Assembly (NCBI GenBank): GCA_963721365.1
Contig: CAVRJE010000027.1
Coordinates: 27,108 to 91,107 of the forward strand
DNA from: CAIQPS01 sp963721365
GTDB lineage: Bacteria > Actinomycetota > Thermoleophilia > RBG-16-64-13
Length of the DNA stretch: 64,000 nucleotides
Reading direction: 5' to 3'
Shown here: in pieces, positions 58,746 to 64,000 of the stretch
Position numbering within the stretch: the stretch's first letter is position 1
How the letters are laid out: each line of letters starts with the position of its first letter
Notes under the pieces: generated by a model
Told to the model about the DNA's origin: nothing
Databases searched by the model: none
The model's input: the letters and a program-made list of their open reading frames with translations, nothing else
Translations under genes and position numbers: made by a program

Positions 58746-59473
58746 TCAAGGGAACTTCAAGCGCTGGTCACATGGGGGCTCCAGAGTAGCCGTCATCTCC
58801 CCACGTGAACCTGGATGTAGCCCGACTGAATAGGATCCGTCCAGACGGTCGGCATCCAGGGTGGTCGGGCCACCGACGAATAGCCAATTCAGCATCACGT
58901 CGGGTTTTCCAGGCTTACAAGAGTCGATGAACATGAACCTAAGGGGAATACTTGGTGTGTCTGGGTCGGCAGACAAGTACAGCCCTATCCACGGTAGTGA
59001 TGCTGGGTACTCTGAAATCGGGACGTACGCCACGAAATCGGCTACGGCCGCGCCCTTGTAGGAGAGCCACCAGTCCGGAGCACTTCCTAGATCTGCCGGC
59101 CAATTCTTCGCCTTCGCGATAAAGAAGTCTGAGTGGGGAAGGCTAGGGTCGTAACCATCCCAGTAGTTAGGAGAAGTGAAGCCACTGGTCTTTACCACGT
59201 AGTGAAACCACGATTGACCGCCGTCTCGGACTCACGAAATACCTTTACTACCACTTGACCGCTGAGCTTGCCATTCGCCAACTTCTGTACGTTCGCTTTC
59301 GTACCGTGGCCGGCGTGGAAGCCATCCTCAAGCCAGGAGCTGGTACTGACCTTCACCCAACTCACCGGAGGGTTGGAGGCCGGCTTGCCAAAGGCCGCAG
59401 CCGGCAGGATCAGCGCCACAGCAAGTAGGACCAGGGTGAGCGCGACCAGGAGGAGCGGTTTCGTAGCTTTCAT
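58746..59473 (-). CDS. Secreted hypothetical protein
   Basis: About 242 residues with a break near 59190. ATG 59473 follows AGAAGGAGGT. Signal peptide KATKPLLLVALTLVLLAVALILPAAAFG with likely cleavage after AAAFG. The mature protein (VSWVKVSTSSWLEDGFHAG; GQVVVKVFRESE; PNYWDGYDPSLPHSDFF; PDVMLNWLFVGGP) is beta-rich. No recognised domain. It lies downstream of the sigma factor/propeller pair. Confidence 0.65.
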
Positions 59474-59528
59474 AGGGCACGAACCTCCTTCTCGAGCAGG
59501 ATTGACGTCCTCACGCAACAAGCCGAAC

Positions 59529-60927
59529 CTACTTCACCGCGTAGAGGTAGCCGTCCTCGCTACCGAAGTAGACCACCCCCTCTGAGACGGCCGGGGCGGG
59601 TGCCAATGGGGCCGCCGGTCTGGAACTTCCACTTCTCCGTCGCCGCTCTGGCTGTCGAGGGCGTAGAGATAGCCGTCAAAGCTGCCGAAATAGACCACTC
59701 CGTCTGAGACGGCCGGGGAGGGCGCGGTCCAGTACATGTCGCCGGCCGTCTTGAACCTCCACTTCTGCCGAGCGCTCTGGATGTCCACCGCGTAGACAAA
59801 GCCGTCCGAGACGCTGAAATAGGCCACACCCGTCCGAGATGGCCGGGGCCGACTCGATCTTCACCCCGAAACTTGCCTCCGTATTGAACTTCCACCTCTC
59901 CGTGCCGCTCTGGAGGTCCACCGCGTAGAGGTAGGCGGGCTGCTGACTGCCGGGAGGCGCCAACGCGCCGAAGTAGACCACGCCGCCGGAGATGGCCGGG
60001 GTGCCGACCGCCGCATCGCCTGTCTGGAACTTCCACTTCTCCGTGCCGCTCTGGATGTCCACCGCGTAGAGGTAGGTGTCCATGCTGCCAAAGCAGACTA
60101 CCCCGCCGGAGACGGCCGGGGAGCCGACAATGCCCCCTGTCTGGAACTTCCACTTCTCCGCGCCGGTCTGGATGTCCACCGCGTAGAGGTAGTGATCAAA
60201 ACCGCCGAAGTAGACCACCCCGCCGGAGACCGCCGGGGAGGAGCCAATAGGGCCGCCGGTCTGGAACTTCCACTTCTCTTTGCCGCTCTGGATGTCCACG
60301 GCATAGAGGTAGCCGTCCTCGCTACCGAAATAGACCACCCCGCCGGAGATGGCCGGGGAGGAGCCAATCGGGCCGCCGGTCTGGAACTTCCATTTCTCTG
60401 CGCCGCTCTGGACGTCCAGGGCGTAGAGGTAGGTGTCCTCACTACCGACATACACCACCCCGTCGGAGATGGCCGGGGACGAATTGACCTGCCCACCCGT
60501 CTGGAACTTCCATACGAGTTCGCCCAATCGGCCGATGGTGGTCGTGGTGGTGGCCTGGGTCGCCGTGGTCACGGCTTGGGTCGTCGCGGTTGCCGACGGG
60601 ACCGTCGTCTGGTCTGTGATGTACACGACGGGCGTGCCTTTGCCCAGGTATTTGACCGCCTCGACGGTTCCGATGGCTACGGCGGCCACGAGGACGACAG
60701 CGAAGCAAGCGAAGGCCGCGACACGGAAACCGCTCGTCCGCCTGGGCGCGGACGCCTCCTTGCGGACACCGGACCGCTCCTTGAGCCCCCGCGGAAGGAG
60801 CCACCGCAGTCTGGATCTCCACCGCCCTTTCTGAGCCCGCTGCTGGATGCGTTCCCAGACGCCGCTGTCGTCGACGGGAGGCTCCATCTGTCTGCATCAG
60901 GTCCTTGAGGGGGTCGGACTTCGTCAT
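59529..60927 (-). CDS. Membrane-anchored PQQ-repeat beta-propeller, putative anti-sigma partner
   Basis: About 465 residues; breaks near 60905, 59830 and 59615. A cytoplasmic N-terminus of about 70 residues (MTKSDPLKDLMQ, then MEPPVDDSGVWERIQQRA) precedes a TM helix (VAAFACFAVVLVAAVAIGTV). A Thr-rich linker and about eight repeats of the form GVVYFGSEDGYLYAVDIQSG-x-EKWKFQTGG follow. The start overlaps the sigma factor stop (ATGA). That coupling and the topology (short cytoplasmic part, one helix, external sensor) fit an anti-sigma factor. No canonical zinc anti-sigma motif is seen, so this is inference. Confidence 0.75.
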
Positions 60928-61441
60928 GCGGATTCCTCCAGAAGTGGGCGCATCGTGGTGCGGGCGCGATGCAAGTGCGCACCCGCCGCTCCCACCGAGA
61001 TGCCCATGGTCTGGGCGACCTCTTCGAGCGGCAGATCCAGAATGTAGAAGAGCGAACAGGCAAGACGTTGGCGACCGGGTAGATCCTGGAAAGCCCGAAC
61101 AACGTGGGCCGGCACTCCCGGGGGTCATCGCGCAGGGTGGGCCCCATGCGCAGGAGGGCAGCCGCGCGCCGGCGAAGGGATCTCTGCTCGCTGCGGGCCC
61201 GGTTCACCGCGACTCGCATGAGCCAAGCCTCTGGCTGTTCGTAGCCGCCGATCTTGCTCCACCGCTTGCACAGTTCCACAAAAGCGTCCTGCACAGCGTC
61301 CGCGGCGACTTCCCGGTTGCCGCAGGCAACGGTGAGGGCGGCAACAAGAGGGCGATAGTGCTTGCGGAAGAGCAACTCGGGACCGAGGTTGTCTGCCCAG
61401 GCGCCATCGCGCTCCAAGACGGGCAACCCGTGGTCGCTCAT
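60924..61441 (-). CDS. ECF sigma factor
   Basis: About 172 residues, break near 61102. Region 2: FRKHYRPLVAALTVACGNREVAADAVQDAFVELCKRW, ending in PEAWLMRVAVNRA. Region 4: LPGRQRLACSLFYILDLPLEEVAQTMGIS and AHLHRARTTMRPLL. No region 3. Group IV, SigE/SigM-like. Coupled to the propeller protein by overlapping stop and start. Confidence 0.9.
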
Positions 61442-61715
61442 AGTGATAACCGTCCCCCGCGGCAACTCGGTCTCCTATGGCATCAAGTTGACTCTACTCC
61501 CATTCACGCCACAGGGGGGCATTTTCTTTACATGAGGCTCTGCGAGACGCGAAATGGTGACGTCGGGCGCGAGGTCGTTCGATGCAGGCAGCCAGTTTCG
61601 TCCGGCCGACGATCCCGTCCTTTGTCATGTTCATCGTCTCCCTGTCGTAAGATGGACTAGGCGACGCCGCCAACGCAGTGCAGGACCTGGCAGAGGCACT
61701 CAAACAGGAGGCCAA

Positions 61716-62810
61716 CTGACTTCATCGGATGAATCCTCAGCGCTTCGCTCACTCGGCTACTCCGCGCGCTGGGAGGCACTCTTCGAACCCCACATGGGGG
61801 GTAGTCTCACGCCCGGCCGTGTTATCCGCGGCGACCGCGGCAGTCTCCTGGTAGCCACACAGGACGGGATCGTCCGCGCGACGCCGTCCTCTCGTCTCGT
61901 GAGGTCCGCCGGCAGCGCCGCGGATCTGCCTGCCGTCGGCGACTGGGTGGCCCTGCTCGTCGCCGGCCACCTCAATGCGCCGCTCATCGAGGCGGTGCTC
62001 GACCGCAAGAGCGCCATCACGCGCGGCGACCCAGGTAAGACCTCCGACGTCCAGGTGTTAGCCGCCAATATCGACACCGTGTTCGTCGTCCACCCGATCG
62101 TCGAGCCGCCCAATCTCCGCCGCATCGAGCGCGAGCTCTCAGTGGCGTGGGACTCGGGAGCCGTCCCCGTGGTGGTACTCACGAAGGCCGACCTCTCCGC
62201 CGACCCGGACACGGCGCGCGCAGCAGTCGAGTCGGTTGCGCTGGGAGCGGATGTGCTCGTCATGAACGCGCTCGCCGGAGACGGCATTCAACCGATCCTG
62301 GGATACATCTCGGCTCATCGCACCGCCGTCCTGGTCGGTCCTTCGGGCGCAGGGAAATCCACGCTCATCAACTCGCTCCTCGGCGAGCAGCGGCAGGCCA
62401 CCCGCGAAGTGCGCGTGAGCGACGGGAAGGGCATGCATACGACCGTGGCCCGCGAGTTGATCCAGATGCCGGGCGGCGGCGTGCTCATCGACACTCCGGG
62501 GCTCCGGGCATTCGGGCTGACCGGATCGGAGGAGGGCATCGCATCGGTCTTTCCGGAGATAGAGCAGTTTGCTCGGTCCTGCCGTTTTCGCGACTGCACG
62601 CACAACGAAGAACCGGGCTGCGCGGTCCGGGCTGCTGTGGAATCGGGCACGCTGCCGCCCGAGCGCCTGGCCAGTTATCACAAACTCATGGGCGAGGCGC
62701 AGTTCGCCGCGTCAAAGACGGATGCTCGTCTGCGTGCGGAGAAGGAGCGCAAGTGGAAGATACTCGGCAAGGCGGCTAAGGACTACTACAAGCGGAGCGA
62801 TCGCGGCTGA
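61716..62810 (+). CDS. rsgA: Ribosome small-subunit GTPase RsgA
   Basis: About 364 residues, intact. An N-terminal OB fold (GRVIRGDRGSLLVATQDG) precedes the circularly permuted GTPase domain. The NKxD-like VLTKADL comes before the Walker A VGPSGAGKSTLINSLLG, then DTPGLRAFGL. The zinc domain is CRFRDCTHNEEPGC. It matures 30S subunits. The start is not clear: CTG 61716 follows an AGGAGG at good distance and no in-frame ATG/GTG precedes the conserved sequence. Confidence 0.93.
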   Translation: MTSSDESSALRSLGYSARWEALFEPHMGGSLTPGRVIRGDRGSLLVATQDGIVRATPSSRLVRSAGSAADLPAVGDWVALLVAGHLNAPLIEAVLDRKSAITRGDPGKTSDVQVLAANIDTVFVVHPIVEPPNLRRIERELSVAWDSGAVPVVVLTKADLSADPDTARAAVESVALGADVLVMNALAGDGIQPILGYISAHRTAVLVGPSGAGKSTLINSLLGEQRQATREVRVSDGKGMHTTVARELIQMPGGGVLIDTPGLRAFGLTGSEEGIASVFPEIEQFARSCRFRDCTHNEEPGCAVRAAVESGTLPPERLASYHKLMGEAQFAASKTDARLRAEKERKWKILGKAAKDYYKRSDRG

Positions 62811-62864
62811 GCGACCGGAGGGCGGGAACATTCCGCTTGCGCTTGCTCACCCCTCGCTGCCAGA

Positions 62865-63992
62865 ATGGCCAGCATGGAACCCAAGGAGCCACTCCAACCA
62901 AACACCTGGTCCTCGGCGGCGCGGACGGTGTTCATGCTCGCGGTCTTGGTCGGCCTCGCCCTTGGCCTCCGGGCCACCCGCGGCATGACCGCGCCGATCC
63001 TGCTGGGGCTCGTGGTGGTCATCGGGGCCAGTCCCCTCGTTGGCATCCTGACCAGGAGACGTGTACCACCTGTCCTCGCTTACATCATCTCCCTCATCGT
63101 CATCGTGGTCGCGATCCTCGCCCTGATGTTTCTCATGTCGTACATGATCTTCCAGACCAGAAACCTTCTGCCCGACCTCCAGGACCAGTTGATGGTCTTA
63201 GAGCAAGACGTCGCGGATACCTTCGCCGGCTGGGGGATCGACATAACGGGAGTGATCAAAGACCAGATCTTGAAACCGGAGAACATAGTCGGCTGGGCGC
63301 AAGCCGCGCTCTCCGCGCTCTACGGCGCTCTTAAGAGCGTGAGCCTCATAGTCTTCATCGTGGCCTACTTGCTCGTGGAGGTATCGGGCTTTCGGGGGCG
63401 GTTCTATCAAGCTCTGGGAGAGGATCGCCCGGCGCTCAAGAGATGGCAGACGTGGACCCAGGATACCCGCAGCTACCTGGGAATCACCACGGTCCTCGCC
63501 GCGATTATCGCCGTCTTGAACTTTGCCCTGCTATGGGCCCTCGGGGTGCCCTACCCCTTCACATGGGCGTTTCTCTCCTTCGTGATGAGCTACATACCGA
63601 ACTTGGGGTTCATCATCGCTCTATTGCCTCCCGTGACCCTGGCCATTCTCCAAAGAAGTTGGGGCATGGTCATTGGGGTGGTCGTGGGATACCTAGTCAT
63701 CAACTTCGTTGCCGACAGCGTCTTCAAGCCCAAGATCCTAAAGAAGGGCGTGGATCTACCTGTGGCGGTATCGTTCCTGTCCTTGTTGGTCTGGGGTTTC
63801 GTGCTCGGCCCGATCGGGGCGCTTCTGGCCGTGCCCATGACCATGATGGTGAGGACGGTACTCCTCGAGGCCTCGCCCGAGACGGAGCCGCTCGCCCTTT
63901 TGATGCGATCCGGTGGGCCCACACGAACGAGGAGAGGGGCGTGGTGGTGGTTGAGGAGAGGTAAGGGCGGGGACCCGACGCCCGGAGCCTGA
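62865..63992 (+). CDS. AI-2E/PerM-family transporter (copy 2)
   Basis: 375 residues, intact. APILLGLVVVIGASPLVGILTRRRV, LLWALGVPYPFTWAFLSFVMSYIPNLGFIIALLPP and VLGPIGALLAVPMTMMV align with the copy at 23862-25094, but the hydrophilic N-terminal extension is absent and the C-terminus ends in a Trp/Arg-rich tail. Start ATG 62865 or 62874. Function of the family unresolved. Confidence 0.9.
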   Translation: MASMEPKEPLQPNTWSSAARTVFMLAVLVGLALGLRATRGMTAPILLGLVVVIGASPLVGILTRRRVPPVLAYIISLIVIVVAILALMFLMSYMIFQTRNLLPDLQDQLMVLEQDVADTFAGWGIDITGVIKDQILKPENIVGWAQAALSALYGALKSVSLIVFIVAYLLVEVSGFRGRFYQALGEDRPALKRWQTWTQDTRSYLGITTVLAAIIAVLNFALLWALGVPYPFTWAFLSFVMSYIPNLGFIIALLPPVTLAILQRSWGMVIGVVVGYLVINFVADSVFKPKILKKGVDLPVAVSFLSLLVWGFVLGPIGALLAVPMTMMVRTVLLEASPETEPLALLMRSGGPTRTRRGAWWWLRRGKGGDPTPGA

Positions 63993-64000
63993 TCGCCGTC

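Overview
The window comes from a high-GC bacterium, most likely an anaerobic or facultatively anaerobic deep lineage of Actinomycetota. Supporting signs are DUF6325, PASTA, DUF6504 and LppM-type genes, a PimB-like glycosyltransferase, frequent GTG/TTG starts, and oxygen-sensitive chemistry (glycyl radical enzyme, radical SAM enzymes, 2-oxoacid:ferredoxin oxidoreductase) beside a catalase. No rRNA or lineage-defining marker is present, so this placement is an inference. About half of the genes carry one or more single-base frameshifts, nearly all repaired by removing one base. Even carB and guaA are broken, so these are most simply residual sequence errors. Genes are annotated across the breaks and the breaks are noted.

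Bases 1-18,000 are the accessory, catabolic part. After a lipocalin fragment, a leftward operon runs from a TetR regulator (5146) through an archaeal-type glucose dehydrogenase, a cyclase-family hydrolase, a gluconokinase and a CoA-disulfide reductase fused to rhodanese. Divergent from it is a glycyl radical enzyme operon: the enzyme, a phosphofructokinase-fold protein lacking key residues, the radical SAM activase and an HTH/iron-sulfur protein. A near-consensus promoter overlapped by an inverted repeat lies between them. After two DUF6325 genes flanking a five-unit Pro/Gly repeat protein, the same architecture recurs. A paralogous TetR plus a DHA2 exporter face a DszB-like desulfinase-family protein with Cys, His and Arg conserved, a rhodanese and a BASS-type transporter. 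Sulfur handling (CoADR-rhodanese, desulfinase-like protein, rhodanese, and later cysK) is a repeated theme.

Bases 18,000-34,200 hold mixed chromosomal genes: YaiI/DUF188, a PASTA membrane protein, DUF169, an SDR coupled to an ERG4/ERG24-like membrane reductase, catalase, a PerM/AI-2E transporter, MntP, an acyl-CoA ligase, a PH-domain protein, envelope glycosyltransferases, a metallo-beta-lactamase-fold hydrolase, a DUF1801 protein, a membrane protein with a Pro/Gln tail and a META-domain lipoprotein with a strong terminator.

Bases 34,200-48,300 start with cysK and a soluble reductive-dehalogenase-like Fe-S protein. A four-subunit 2-oxoacid:ferredoxin oxidoreductase (korDABC) with a tandem-ACT protein follows. 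Then come envelope lipid and glycan genes (PlsY-like, flippase-like, GT4), a radical SAM/SPASM-like protein, a PQQ-repeat lipoprotein, an LppM-like lipoprotein, a SnoaL-like protein and TatA.

Bases 48,300-64,000 carry tRNA-Gln next to glnS, fmdA, a methyltransferase, a flavin reductase, carB, a stand-alone GMP synthase ATP-pyrophosphatase and an internally deleted alpha/beta hydrolase. They also carry a secreted protein, an ECF sigma factor translationally coupled to a membrane-anchored beta-propeller (putative anti-sigma), rsgA and a second PerM-type protein.
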